From NCBI RefSeq assembly GCF_015330165.1, contig NZ_JADDXT010000002.1:3189646-3253645 (forward strand): a DNA stretch of 64,000 nt, read 5' to 3'. Position 1 is the stretch's first letter. Every line of letters starts with the position of its first letter. Positions 29,601-36,812 of the stretch are shown here, piece by piece. The position numbers and the translations under genes are program-made. Source of the DNA: Zobellia roscoffensis (GTDB lineage: Bacteria > Bacteroidota > Bacteroidia > Flavobacteriales > Flavobacteriaceae). The notes beneath the pieces were generated by a model. It was not told where the DNA came from. It made no database searches and saw only the letters and a list, made by a program, of their open reading frames with translations.

Positions 29601-30761
29601 GATTTTACGGTTACGGTAGATGCTAACTCCAGTAATAATGCTATTGAACTGTCCGGTGAAATCAACGATCCTGAAAATGACAATCTTACCGTGGGCATAG
29701 GAAGCGGACCTTTTAATGGCAATGCAACCATCTCCGGAACGATTATCAGCTATACCCCAAACAACGGTTTTTCCGGTAATGACATAATCAACTACACGGT
29801 CAATGACGGAAGCAACCCTGCAGTAAGCGGAACGCTAACCATACAAGTCAATGCGGTGCCGAACGAACCGCCTAGGGCCAATGATTTTACGGTTACGGTA
29901 AATGGTAACTCTAGCAACAATGCCATTGAACTGTCCGGTGAAATCAATGATCCTGAAAATGACAACCTTGCGATGGGTATAGGAACTGGCCCTACGAACG
30001 GTAATGCCACCATCTCCGGAACAATCATCAGTTATACTCCTAACAATGGTTTTTCCGGCGAGGATGAAATCACTTACACGGTAAATGATGGAAATAACCC
30101 TGAAGTAAGTGCAACCCTAACGATAACCGTAATGAATATTGATCCGGATGCGGTAGCTTCGGGCCCTAGTAGTGCTGCGCCTAATTCTGTGGTATTATTT
30201 GCAGGGAACGGCTCTTCGGACCCTAACGGAGACACGTTAACCTATTCATGGAATTTTGGTGATGGCAATACTTCAAATCAAATGAATCCATCTCATACCT
30301 ATGCAAATACCGGTGATTATGATGTAGAACTGACGGTTAACGATGGTAATGGGGGAAGTGATTCAATGACGATTAGCATATCAATAGAAACCCCAATTGC
30401 TTTTAGCCGAACAACAGGTATTTATACGGCACCTGCCGGGTCTACTGTTACTATAGAAATTAGTACTAATGACGCTACAGGTAAAGGAGACGCTTCTTTA
30501 CAGGTCCGTACAGCTCCTGCTCCTGATGGATTTGTACTGTTAACCTTAGGTACTAGATGGAATACGACACCAGGAAATCCAGAAAGCGATATGGATTTAG
30601 GGAATTTCGTTATGCCGAGTAATGGAGAGGTTTATTTATCTGGTACCCATATGATTACAATACCATCAGAGGGTTTAAACGTTACAGGAATATCCATTAC
30701 TAATAGCCTAGGAGGGTCAATAGGAGAATATATGGACGATAATTACCCTATCCCGCAATAG
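26646..30761 (+). CDS. Giant surface lipoprotein with eight tandem Ig/cadherin-like repeats and a PKD domain
   Basis: 1371 residues. Lipoprotein signal (VLIACTKEV), two beta domains, two DUF5018-like Ig domains (about 245-412; QDFTNPVVYSVTAANG and QDFSNPIVYTVTEG), eight 94-residue repeats (413-1164) of the tandem-95/cadherin-like type (APTANDFT, DPENDNLTVGIG, GFSGDDEIIYTVNDG), a PKD domain (about 1170-1250; SWNFGDGNTS) and a C-terminal beta domain. Acidic DPENDN and VNDGNNP motifs suggest calcium binding. It is probably an adhesin or surface-exposed structural protein; no catalytic motif is seen. No T9SS tail is present, so surface exposure would depend on lipoprotein export. Confidence 0.85.
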   Translation: MSKSYKYSVYFFMMLAVLIACTKEVNLVTEVEFDLLGNHTEEGYVNESLPTVLIVSPEEILEGITYNFKYTVEEGKGFFEDDNGEPLVPGEMHPFDGLSRNLNYIGSEAGEHKILFQAEDSYGFTEELELIYTFANVPVTWTATAADKELLVGGATIITVTLGDEGAEYTSYDRNYNITLGSGEWTKEDGTGLETDAYVQIVPGTFRYNFVANELGRVVLTFDLQDGNGQVITTEVILEVVEELSSGENNILTFSLPEQIGTTQIDPENHTVSITVLEGSERNTTPSVLTISEGATVLPGAEEQQDFTNPVVYSVTAANGDEKEWTVTVTEQASTTEITSFSINGVEGVITDTEIMVELPAGTDVTALVPTIEFIGESVNPMSGVEQDFSNPIVYTVTEGSMTNVYTVTVTTVANQSPTANDVTVNVLTNSVNNGIDMEPHIGDPENDNLTVGIGTGPANGTATISGTVITYTPDNGFSGDDEIIYTVNDGNNPAVSGTLTIAVTAVANQAPTANDFTSTVAGNSSNNAIELSGEINDPENDNLTVGIGSGPANGTATISGTVITYTPNNGFSGDDEIIYTVNDGNNPAVSGTLTIAVTAVANQAPTANDFTSTVAGNSSNNAIELSGEINDPENDNLTVGIGSGPANGTATISGTVITYTPNNGFSGDDEIIYTVNDGNNPAVSGTLTIAVTAVANQAPTANDFTSTVAGNSSNNAIELSGEINDPENDNLTVGIGSGPANGTATISGTVITYTPNNGFSGDDEIIYTVNDGNNPAVSGTLTIQVNAAVNEPPTANDFTVTVDANSSNNAIELSGEINDPENDNLTVGIGSGPFNGNATISGTIISYTPNNGFSGEDEIIYTVNDGNNPAVSGTLTIQVNAAVNEPPTANDFTVTVDANSSNNAIELSGEINDPENDNLTVGIGSGPFNGNATISGTIISYTPNNGFSGEDEIIYTVNDGNNPAVSGTLTIQVNAAVNEPPTANDFTVTVDANSSNNAIELSGEINDPENDNLTVGIGSGPFNGNATISGTIISYTPNNGFSGNDIINYTVNDGSNPAVSGTLTIQVNAVPNEPPRANDFTVTVNGNSSNNAIELSGEINDPENDNLAMGIGTGPTNGNATISGTIISYTPNNGFSGEDEITYTVNDGNNPEVSATLTITVMNIDPDAVASGPSSAAPNSVVLFAGNGSSDPNGDTLTYSWNFGDGNTSNQMNPSHTYANTGDYDVELTVNDGNGGSDSMTISISIETPIAFSRTTGIYTAPAGSTVTIEISTNDATGKGDASLQVRTAPAPDGFVLLTLGTRWNTTPGNPESDMDLGNFVMPSNGEVYLSGTHMITIPSEGLNVTGISITNSLGGSIGEYMDDNYPIPQ
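27882..30137 (+). repeat. Eight in-frame 282-bp tandem repeats
   Basis: Units start at 27882, 28164, 28446, 28728, 29010, 29292, 29574 and 29856, each exactly 282 bases (94 codons). Units 2 and 3 read identical; unit 4 matches them until near its 3' end. Units 5-7 form a second near-identical group. Units 1 and 8 are diverged. The pattern indicates recent expansion or gene conversion inside two subfamilies. The region is at risk of copy-number change and of collapse in short-read assemblies. Confidence 0.92.
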
Positions 30762-30833
30762 GTGTAAATGTAATATCTAGTATAGGTATTGGCGCAATGC
30801 TAGGGCCATTTAAGGTTGTTATTACGAACAATT

Positions 30834-31295
30834 TCACTCCGTAAGTATGGTAAACGTAGCGGTTAATCCTACACTAAAATTCCTCGGTAATCGTTCTACG
30901 CCGAAAATAGCCCTGGAATGCTTGCCTTTTTCTTCCAATACGTTTACAAATAAATCCGATGCTCCATTTACTACAATGGGCGAGTCGTCCCAATGCTCAC
31001 CAGCCTGAAAATAGGCATCCATATGGTTCAGGCCAACAATTTTATCAAAACCGATTTTATGGTCTACTTGTGCCAAGACATTTAAGGCACACAATTCCAT
31101 TGCCTTATATCCCTGTTCTGTGGTAATCTCATTTCCGAGCCTTCCTTGATACAGGTATTCTTCATTGTGTATAGGAAATTGAATTGCTATATAGGCTATG
31201 TTTTCTCGAATGTTGACCGAAACGTAGCTTCCTCCTGGCGTTGATACCTCAGGGAGTTTAAGGTTCAGCTTTTTTAGATTTTCTTTTGGGTTCAT
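30834..31295 (-). CDS. RidA/YjgF/UK114-family protein
   Basis: 153 residues, the longer subtype of the family. Seen: the trimer-forming start KLNLKLPEVSTPGGSYVSVNIRE, the middle motif YQGRLGNEITTEQGYKAMELCALNVLA, and VNGASDLFVNVLEEKGKHSRAIFGVERLP near the end, where family members carry the conserved Arg. RidA proteins hydrolyse reactive enamine/imine intermediates; members of this longer subtype may have other activities. Cytosolic. It converges on the giant lipoprotein gene with 72 bases between them. Its start is followed by a hairpin-containing spacer. Confidence 0.85.
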   Translation of the reverse strand: MNPKENLKKLNLKLPEVSTPGGSYVSVNIRENIAYIAIQFPIHNEEYLYQGRLGNEITTEQGYKAMELCALNVLAQVDHKIGFDKIVGLNHMDAYFQAGEHWDDSPIVVNGASDLFVNVLEEKGKHSRAIFGVERLPRNFSVGLTATFTILTE

Positions 31296-31312
31296 GTTCT
31301 AAAATTACTTAA

Positions 31313-31389
31313 AACGTCTGGCTTGTGAAAAGTAGCATCAACAAATAAGCGTTAACTTTTTGGATAATATACAACATCTTGGACAAGCC
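31313..31389. repeat. Spacer hairpin of the accessory region, type with GGCTTGT/ACAAGCC arms
   Basis: GGCTTGT at 31320-31326 and ACAAGCC at 31383-31389 form the outer arms of a 70-base inverted structure. The interior GAAAAGTAGC and TTTTTGGATAATA are shared with a related spacer at 38341-38392, and the arms with one at 36304-36354. The rest of the 450-base gap between the RidA gene and the next gene is AT-rich; no gene is seen. Confidence 0.5.
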
Positions 31390-31745
31390 TGTATTAGCTG
31401 TGTTTAATGTAGCTAGCAGGGTGTAAGGACTAGGCAATTGTTTTATTTGACTTCTGTCTATTCAAAGTAAAACCACTAATGTGCCAATAAGATGATAATT
31501 GATAGAACGTTAATAGCAAAATTAAATGTAATATCAGAATTTTAATCTCCAAATAAGTAGCTCTTTTCTTTAAAACAGTTTAAATTAATTTTGTATATAT
31601 GATACGAAATCTACCTCTTTTAGTCTTCTAAACACATTTTAGTAAACTGAAATAAGTATATTGGTCAAGACTAACCGCTATTCAGGTATTTGCTCCACTA
31701 TTGCAAGCAAGCTTAGAATTCAAGGACTTTTTAAACTATATAAAC

Positions 31746-32258
31746 ATGAGAGCCGTTACCGTTCGAGTTACCAATCTAACATTAGGAAATGCACACATAA
31801 CAAGTTATCCTTATAGACCAAACAGACCTTCTATTTTATATAGAGTCCCGCTATACCGTGTTAGCATTGAGGGTAAGACCTCGGGAAATAATTCGGTAAT
31901 CGAAGATTTTGAAGCTATACGTTTTGGAGTGCATAGGACAACTACAGAAGGACCTAGTATTGTGGGATTAGCCGACGCTCAAACACATAACCTAACATGG
32001 GATTATATAAGTACAATGGACGATGATGCATGGAGAGTATATGATGGGTTTTTTATTCATCAAGGCCCCAGTAATCCTATTTCCGGTGGTTATGGTTCAA
32101 TTGGGTGCATAGAAATTTGTGGTGGTGGTGAATGGGACCGATTTAATGATACAATTAAGAATCTGACAGGACAGAATAGCTTAACTCAGATAAGCAATAG
32201 TCAATTGTTGACGGCTGAGTATGAAAGCGCCACACGCCCTCCTTTAATACTTGTGTAA
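31746..32258 (+). CDS. Putative L,D-transpeptidase-like (YkuD/DUF2778-type) cell-wall enzyme, possible toxin
   Basis: 170 residues from the chosen ATG. The frame is open back to 31656 with TTG (31701) and GTG codons available, but the recognisable domain begins right at MRAVTVRVTNL. The C-terminal half contains FFIHQGP (His 105) followed 16 residues later by GSIGCIEI (Cys 121) and GGGEW. This H...GSxGC pattern resembles the YkuD-type L,D-transpeptidase/DUF2778 catalytic site, where Cys attacks peptidoglycan cross-links. There is no signal peptide, as in effectors delivered by another system. A lipoprotein gene starts 2 bases after its stop, as in effector-immunity pairs. Enzyme class is a motif-level inference. 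Confidence 0.55.
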   Translation: MRAVTVRVTNLTLGNAHITSYPYRPNRPSILYRVPLYRVSIEGKTSGNNSVIEDFEAIRFGVHRTTTEGPSIVGLADAQTHNLTWDYISTMDDDAWRVYDGFFIHQGPSNPISGGYGSIGCIEICGGGEWDRFNDTIKNLTGQNSLTQISNSQLLTAEYESATRPPLILV

Positions 32259-32260
32259 AG

Positions 32261-32902
32261 ATGAAACAGATATATATTACTTTATTTAGCATTCTCACGT
32301 TTTGTAGTTGTAAGAGCGCTAACAACAAAAACAAATTGATTCCTGAGCAATTAGCTGTACAAAGTGATAGTGTTTCAGAAACACCCATTAAGGTGTTCAA
32401 TGTGCTATTTGATAGCGTTCAGACAGACGCTGTAGAACAATTAACACTGCTTAATGAAAGCTTAAGCAGTTTGTACAAAGATGCTGAAGCTGTAGCGGAT
32501 GAAGAATATGTAACACGAAGATTAAACAATTACAAAGCCAAAAGATTTGCGGGAACCTTAGCCCAAGATTTTGATAATAGTGATTTTACAAAGGCAACCC
32601 GATTAAACGTTTCTTTTTTAACCAAAAACGAAGAAAATCCAAAGGGAAATATTAAGGTGGAAGAATGGTTCTTTAAAGATGAGAACACCGCTAATTCTTG
32701 TTTTCAGAGTCTACAAAATTATAGGAAACGAGAAATACATTTTAAATTCATTAGTTGGATATGGGTACAGCAAAAGAATAAATTATTCCTCATATTTTCT
32801 ACGGACTTTGTGGTGGATTCTAAACCTATGCAAACCATAAAACAACACTTAATTGGTATGTTGAAAAAGCAGGGGGAATATAATCTAATAGAAATGGATT
32901 AA
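32261..32902 (+). CDS. Lipoprotein, possible immunity partner
   Basis: 213 residues with a lipoprotein signal MKQIYITLFSILTFCSC and a mixed alpha/beta mature part (VEEWFFKDENTANSCFQSL; WIWVQQKNKLFLIFSTDF). No family recognised. It starts 2 bases after the putative L,D-transpeptidase-like gene, so they are translated together. Localisation to the periplasmic face would place it where a cell-wall toxin acts. Its last 84 codons are duplicated as a broken copy at 33649-33900. Function as an immunity protein is inference from position and localisation only. Confidence 0.7.
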   Translation: MKQIYITLFSILTFCSCKSANNKNKLIPEQLAVQSDSVSETPIKVFNVLFDSVQTDAVEQLTLLNESLSSLYKDAEAVADEEYVTRRLNNYKAKRFAGTLAQDFDNSDFTKATRLNVSFLTKNEENPKGNIKVEEWFFKDENTANSCFQSLQNYRKREIHFKFISWIWVQQKNKLFLIFSTDFVVDSKPMQTIKQHLIGMLKKQGEYNLIEMD

Positions 32903-33046
32903 ATTTTATTTTAAGTTTTACGGAACTATATTTTGTGCTCAAACAATTGCTTTTCAGTTAAATCGGATAAACTTTTGGCTACGTATATTTCTGTAATTCC
33001 ACTACTTGAAAACAGACCTTATAAAACTCTTTCTTATCTAGGATAA
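32651..33046. repeat. Direct repeat DR-A, left copy
   Basis: About 400 bases that recur at 33649-34048. The segment spans the 3' end of the plus-strand lipoprotein gene, the short gap, and the 3' end of a minus-strand gene. In this copy the lipoprotein part is intact and the minus-strand part is broken. The unique DNA between the copies (33047-33648) holds a single membrane-protein gene. Confidence 0.8.
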
Positions 33047-33050
33047 ATTC
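32926..33050 (-). pseudogene. 3' fragment of a gene homologous to 33929-34294
   Basis: On the minus strand this stretch encodes GITEIYVAKSLSDLTEKQL, closely matching GIREIYVDESLSDLTEKQL at the end of the protein encoded at 33929-34294. Upstream of it the aligned frame meets TAA codons in the ERVL...GLF part, and the remaining 5' portion of the gene is absent. It is a leftover of the DR-A duplication. Confidence 0.75.
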
Positions 33051-33062
33051 AATTAATCTAGT

Positions 33063-33485
33063 CTATTGTAGCCAGCCTTTTTTAATGGCTCTTTTACTAT
33101 AGACATAAAGAAATGTAGCTATCGCAATGACTACAATAGGAATAATAGCATAAAATACAATAGAGGTTTTTTTAATGTCAAAAACGAATAGCCAATAAAA
33201 TTCTATAAAGAGCAAAGTGATTAATGCGATTGCAAAAAACGTAGAAGCAATTTTTTTTCTCATAAATAGCATAAAACTACCCAGCATCTCAGAGAATAAA
33301 GCAATTAAAAATATAACAATATACCAAAAAGGAGCTGACTGCATTTTCTCGAATTCTTCGGTAGTTAGATGCTCTTGCAGAAAATCAATTTCGTAAGCAC
33401 TAAAGTAAATTTCAATTATATTCCACAAAATAGCAAAAATGGATATGAGCCAGAAAGAAGTTGGTGGTTTAATATCTTTTCCCAT
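33063..33485 (-). CDS. Four-helix membrane protein of unknown function
   Basis: 140 residues with four hydrophobic helices (about 10-28, 50-72, 78-97, 105-125) and a basic C-terminus (YSKRAIKKGWLQ). The loop after helix 1 is acidic (LTTEEFEKMQS). Similar short proteins in Flavobacteria are sometimes labelled sugar transporter without support; I do not adopt that. It is the only gene in the unique segment between the two DR-A copies, and the first of ten consecutive minus-strand genes. Confidence 0.65.
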   Translation of the reverse strand: MGKDIKPPTSFWLISIFAILWNIIEIYFSAYEIDFLQEHLTTEEFEKMQSAPFWYIVIFLIALFSEMLGSFMLFMRKKIASTFFAIALITLLFIEFYWLFVFDIKKTSIVFYAIIPIVVIAIATFLYVYSKRAIKKGWLQ

Positions 33486-33648
33486 AATAAAAAGATTAAA
33501 ATCGTGTATTATAAAAATAGATAAATTAAAGAGTCTTTTTATATAAAGAAAAGTTAATGCTAATCCATAAGAGAAACCTTCTCCCTATTTTTAAATCAGC
33601 GGTGTTTGGACATAGCATTTCTGAAAGCCAAGAATAATATTATCTCAG

Positions 33649-33900
33649 ATTAAGGTAGAAGAAGGGTTTTTTAAAGATGAGAACACCGCTAAATCTTGTT
33701 TGTAGAGCCTACAAAATTATAGGGAACGAGAAATACACTCTAAATTCATTAGTTGGATTTGGGTACAACAACACAATAAATTATTCCTCATATTTTCTAC
33801 GGATTTTGTGGTTGATTCAGAACCTATGCAAACCATAAAACAACACTTAAATGGTATGTTGAAAAAGCAGGGAGAATATCATCTAATTGAAATGCATTGA
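33649..33900 (+). pseudogene. Broken 3' copy of the lipoprotein gene at 32261
   Basis: Translation reads KVEEGFFKDENTAKSCL, then a TAG stop (33703-33705) where the intact gene has CAG. It continues SLQNYRERE to the shared ending LLIEM-like terminus. In the 65 codons after the stop I count 58 identical residues. The first 130 codons of the gene and its start are missing. The high identity implies a fairly recent duplication. Confidence 0.85.
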
Positions 33901-34048
33901 ATTTTATTTCAATTCAAGTTAAGCGAAACTATTTTTTATAGTTCAACAATTGTTTTTCGGTTAAATCGGATAAACTTTCGTCAACGTATATCTCTCTTAT
34001 TCCAATTTTCGAGAACAGTTCAAGTAAAACCCTTTTTTCTACATCCGA
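33649..34048. repeat. Direct repeat DR-A, right copy
   Basis: Matches 32651-33046 with an offset of 998-1003 bases. Here the minus-strand gene (33929-34294) is intact and the plus-strand lipoprotein part is a broken fragment, the reverse of the left copy. The 5' part of the 442-base gap before it (33486-33648) is AT-rich with nothing recognised. Confidence 0.8.
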
Positions 34049-34294
34049 AAGTCCGCCTTCTGCCATTTCCATTTGTTGTATGATCCCGATGGAATTTTTA
34101 GAAGAAAAACCATGTTTTTTAAATACATTACTTATAAAATGTTCAGCTTTATTAAAGTCTGCAATCAGAAGGCGTTGATTGTTAAATTTCGTTTCGGATT
34201 TTTCTGAAATAGATTGTTTATTAGTCAAATCGTTGATATCAATTAGATTTACGTATAGCCTGATATAAAATCTATTTTTAGTGAATATTCTCAA
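33929..34294 (-). CDS. Small protein of unknown function
   Basis: 121 residues, soluble, no signal peptide, rich in Asn, Ser and Lys. Its C-terminal half (about 75-121) contains an acidic helix EMAEGGLSDVEKRVLLELF followed by IGIREIYVDESLSDLTEKQLL. No family is recognised. The C-terminal part is also present as a decayed fragment at 32926-33050. It ends 29 bases from the broken lipoprotein copy, as the intact pair would have ended 24 bases apart in the other repeat. A real but possibly recently shuffled gene. Confidence 0.55.
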   Translation of the reverse strand: MRIFTKNRFYIRLYVNLIDINDLTNKQSISEKSETKFNNQRLLIADFNKAEHFISNVFKKHGFSSKNSIGIIQQMEMAEGGLSDVEKRVLLELFSKIGIREIYVDESLSDLTEKQLLNYKK

Positions 34295-34345
34295 TTTTTA
34301 TTTTTTAAAGCAATTGCACCTTTATGCTATGCTAGTTTAATAGCC

Positions 34346-34978
34346 TTATCTTCTCTCCTCTTTAGCTTTCTTCATTGCCATTCTATCATAACTCTTAAAA
34401 TAAAGGTTGTTTGCATCTGGAAAGTACTTAGATATTGTCAAATCAACCTCTCCTTGTTCACAGTTATCTATCGTTCCACAGGGTAAACTGTCCTTATGAA
34501 TTCTAGTTCTGAATTTATACTTGTTTTTGAGGTAGGCATAGCTAATGTATAAATCTACATAAGAGTCAGATATTGCACTAATCTTGTCTACATTAGCCTT
34601 TATATCAATCCCGTCTTGGAATAAAGCGTTTGGTCCAATAGATTTTTGTTGTTGTATTAATATTTTGGAATTACTTGGGTCGGTTGCATCATATTCAACA
34701 TAATAGAACTGTTTTTTTCTAGGTTTTGTATTTCGTTTATGTTGTAAGCGAGGTCTGTATAAGTCACTTGTTCTATAAAGCTTGCTATTCACGTAAAATT
34801 GGTATTGAATACGTTCATTTCTAGAACCATGCTTAAACCCGGTCACTCTACCGATTGTCATTTCCTTATTGGCTTTTAAGGATATATTATTTTGACATTT
34901 ATTATATGAACCAATGAGTACAGCACTACAAATGAGTATAAAAATAATTAGGCCTCCTTTATCTTTTAGTTTTTGCAA
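34346..34978 (-). CDS. Membrane-anchored protein of unknown function
   Basis: 210 residues with one N-terminal membrane helix (about 9-25, GGLIIFILICSAVLIG) and a beta-rich outer part that seems to contain two similar halves: KHGSRNERIQYQFYVNSKLYRTSDLY and YAYLKNKYKFRTRIHKDS each precede a segment about tyrosine-rich strands. Similar DUF3592-like short repeats occur in other Bacteroidota proteins, but I do not assign the family firmly. A single-gene unit in the minus-strand array. Confidence 0.6.
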   Translation of the reverse strand: MQKLKDKGGLIIFILICSAVLIGSYNKCQNNISLKANKEMTIGRVTGFKHGSRNERIQYQFYVNSKLYRTSDLYRPRLQHKRNTKPRKKQFYYVEYDATDPSNSKILIQQQKSIGPNALFQDGIDIKANVDKISAISDSYVDLYISYAYLKNKYKFRTRIHKDSLPCGTIDNCEQGEVDLTISKYFPDANNLYFKSYDRMAMKKAKEERR

Positions 34979-35140
34979 GAGTTAATTTTAGATACAATAA
35001 CGGTTTAGGCCAAAGTGTATTGCCGAGTTCTATATGCTTTCCTGCACAGTGATTGTTTTGGGTTGAACCTAATTTTTTCACCTGTACATACGCAAAAATC
35101 ATTTTTCTGCTCAGCTTCAATCTCCCTTTTTGATTTGTGT

Positions 35141-35189
35141 TGCGAGTTTACTCGCATGTGCACCAGCGTGACGCTTGCGCCATCGGGGG
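35141..35189. repeat. R2 3'-end hairpin, next to the gene at 35206
   Basis: TGCGAGT-TT-ACTCGCA (35141-35156) is a perfect hairpin, followed by AGCGTGACGCTTGCGCC and a G run ending at 35189. The stop codon of the minus-strand gene lies 16 bases further. The same module, with core CGCTAGCGGGG, recurs at 36551, 38682, 39318 and 40019. The rest of the spacer 34979-35140 holds two overlapping short frames that look like repeat-derived noise. Confidence 0.65.
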
Positions 35190-35205
35190 GTAACATTTAT
35201 TATAG

Positions 35206-36270
35206 TTATTTTGCTAATAACAATTCCAAAGCTTCCTTCAAATTTTTTCTCCACGCTGTGTGAACATCATCAAATCCAATAACTTTAGCACCTTTGGTAT
35301 TAAGAAATTCAATTTCATTTGCAGTTAGTTTCCCTACATTCAAATCCTTTAAGGCATGATAATAAATCAGATTGGATAGGTCTGTATTTTTTAGCAATTC
35401 GGAATAGCGCTTATACCCATAGGCAGCAGCAATCTTGTGTGAATTAATATACATTAAATCCTCACCTTTTTGTTCTACCTTTGGACTAATGGCATCTTCT
35501 TTGAAACCAGCGTCAATTCCTTCGGAATATGCCCTCCAAACTTCTTCATTTATATCTAATCTACCTGCCATCAGTAGATATCCGTCTGCAATATTTCCAA
35601 ACTTGGAAATAAAGTCTTGCCCTGCAAAACAACCGTACGAAATACCTACAACAAATACCTTTTTATTTTCAGACTTAAAATAACTAACAAGCTCATTTAA
35701 CATTTCTGAGGTTTTTATGCCCACCATTTTGGCTTGTTCAAACGAAATTTCTTTCTCTAACATCATTTGAGGTTCTATAGTCTGGGCTTGATGACTGTTT
35801 ATGATGAAGTATTTGTTCTCATCAATTCCTCCATTATCCTTAAAAATAGCTTTGACTTCATCCGTAAACAATCTAGGGAAAGGGCCTCCTTGAGAAATTA
35901 ATAGTATTGTATCGCTTTTTGAGTTTCCAAACGAATATCCTAATTTCTTTAATGTTTCTGGGATGCCTTCATAGACTATGGTTGTATTCTCTGTTTTTAC
36001 TTCAGCTTTAACAACTACAAGTATCTTATGATTTCCGTCTTTATCAATAAACATCTGAGGTGTCAATTTTTTCTGCATGACTAATGGAATAACCTCTTCT
36101 AATGTAGTGAGTGTTCCATTTTCATAATACACCGATTCCACATTCGATGGTGGATTTTTCATTAATTCCTCATATGAAATTAGTCGCAAACTATCTGGAA
36201 CAAACGAGTAGTTTTGAGCATTACATAGCATTGATGTGAAAATAAAGATTGCAAATATTATATTTTTCAT
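35206..36270 (-). CDS. Exported alpha/beta-hydrolase-like protein
   Basis: 354 residues with signal peptide (MKNIIFAIFIFTSMLCNAQ). The second half is alpha/beta-hydrolase-like: LLISQGGPFPRL resembles the oxyanion strand, VVGISYGCFAGQ holds the nucleophile elbow (S211), and GFDDVHTAWR near the C-terminus supplies a His. The first 120 residues (with a partial TonB-C-like segment LEEVIPLVMQKKLTPQMFIDKDG) are of unknown role. Substrate unknown. Stop codon is 16 bases from an R2 hairpin, start codon is followed by a spacer with a tall hairpin. Confidence 0.6.
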   Translation of the reverse strand: MKNIIFAIFIFTSMLCNAQNYSFVPDSLRLISYEELMKNPPSNVESVYYENGTLTTLEEVIPLVMQKKLTPQMFIDKDGNHKILVVVKAEVKTENTTIVYEGIPETLKKLGYSFGNSKSDTILLISQGGPFPRLFTDEVKAIFKDNGGIDENKYFIINSHQAQTIEPQMMLEKEISFEQAKMVGIKTSEMLNELVSYFKSENKKVFVVGISYGCFAGQDFISKFGNIADGYLLMAGRLDINEEVWRAYSEGIDAGFKEDAISPKVEQKGEDLMYINSHKIAAAYGYKRYSELLKNTDLSNLIYYHALKDLNVGKLTANEIEFLNTKGAKVIGFDDVHTAWRKNLKEALELLLAK

Positions 36271-36303
36271 GGTTGGTTGGATTTTTTATAACGGTTTTGT
36301 ATG

Positions 36304-36354
36304 TGGCTTGTAGCGTGGAAATTAGCAAATTATTTTCGGATTGAGTACAAGCCA
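36304..36354. repeat. Spacer hairpin with TGGCTTGTA/TACAAGCCA arms
   Basis: Exact 9-base arms at 36304-36312 and 36346-36354 with 33 bases between them. The arm sequence is shared with the spacer hairpin at 31313-31389 and in part with ACACAAGCC at 38383-38391. It lies directly upstream of the gene at 35206-36270 and belongs to the 542-base spacer between that gene and the decarboxylase. Confidence 0.6.
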
Positions 36355-36360
36355 GATTTT

Positions 36361-36587
36361 TAAATTTTACTATTTATCTTTTTTATTGGAAAGGCGTCAA
36401 ATTTAAAGATTCAAGAACCTTAAAAAAGTAAACAAACCATTTCAACCTAGGTTAGTTATATATTCTGGTTAGATTTATGTTTTTATCCCACTACATAAAA
36501 TTATAAGGTAGGGGATAATAAAGAGACCTTATAAAATGTTGCTGGTTATTCTTGTGTGCACAAGCGTTACGCTTGCGCTAGCGGAGG
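36361..36587. repeat. Direct repeat DR-B, left copy, including an R2 hairpin
   Basis: About 225 bases matching 38501-38721 with scattered substitutions. Shared blocks include GTCAAATTTAAAGATTCAA, AAACAAACCATTTCAACC and CCACTACATAAAATTA. It ends in the R2 hairpin CAAGCGTTACGCTTGCGCTAGCGG. The first part, TTTTTAAATTTTACT, continues straight into ATTTATC here, whereas in the right copy an R1 element interrupts it. Confidence 0.8.
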
Positions 36588-36621
36588 TTATATAAGTTTA
36601 GTCAAATATTAAAACTGCATC

Positions 36622-36718
36622 ATTACTCGATAATCAAGATTAAATGCTCCTAGGCTTGCCTCGAAATCAAGGTGTATTCTTTTTAATGCCTCGCGGGCTT
36701 GCCCCGAGGTAGTTTACT
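36622..36718. repeat. R1 three-hairpin element, copy 2
   Basis: 97 bases, closest to copy 3. Stems: CTCGATAATCAAG (one mismatch from the palindrome), TAGGCTTGCCTCG and the best-preserved third stem, CCTCGCGGGCTTGCCCCGAGG. Flanked by ATTACT on the left and GTTTACT on the right. It lies 95 bases from the stop of the decarboxylase gene on its 3' side. Confidence 0.85.
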
Positions 36719-36812
36719 CAACCGCTAAGTACAAGACCCGTACGTTTAGTGGTGTGAGAGGCATAGTGGCGGCTTTTAGGTCGTAACCCGTCTACTGGAC
36801 TGTAACATGTTA

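Noticed and set aside
28100..30028. Seven long minus-strand frames of 73-79 codons with nearly the same sequence
   Set aside because: They are antisense shadows of the 282-base repeats; their repetition follows the plus-strand repeats and they have no start context of their own.
27882..30137. Repeat array as a CRISPR or satellite
   Set aside because: Units are 282 bases, in frame with a lipoprotein gene and contain no spacers; they encode Ig-like domains.
31656..31745. Longer start (GTG at 31656 or TTG at 31701) for the L,D-transpeptidase-like gene
   Set aside because: The recognisable domain begins at the ATG at 31746; the frame upstream is open, however, and the possibility of a lost N-terminal part is mentioned in the finding.
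33063..33485. Sugar transporter
   Set aside because: Only four helices and no transporter motif; the label seems to be inherited from automatic annotation.
35005..35196. A 63-codon minus-strand frame covering the R2 module
   Set aside because: It runs through the hairpin and into a spacer made of repeated parts; there is no family resemblance, so a chance frame is more likely.
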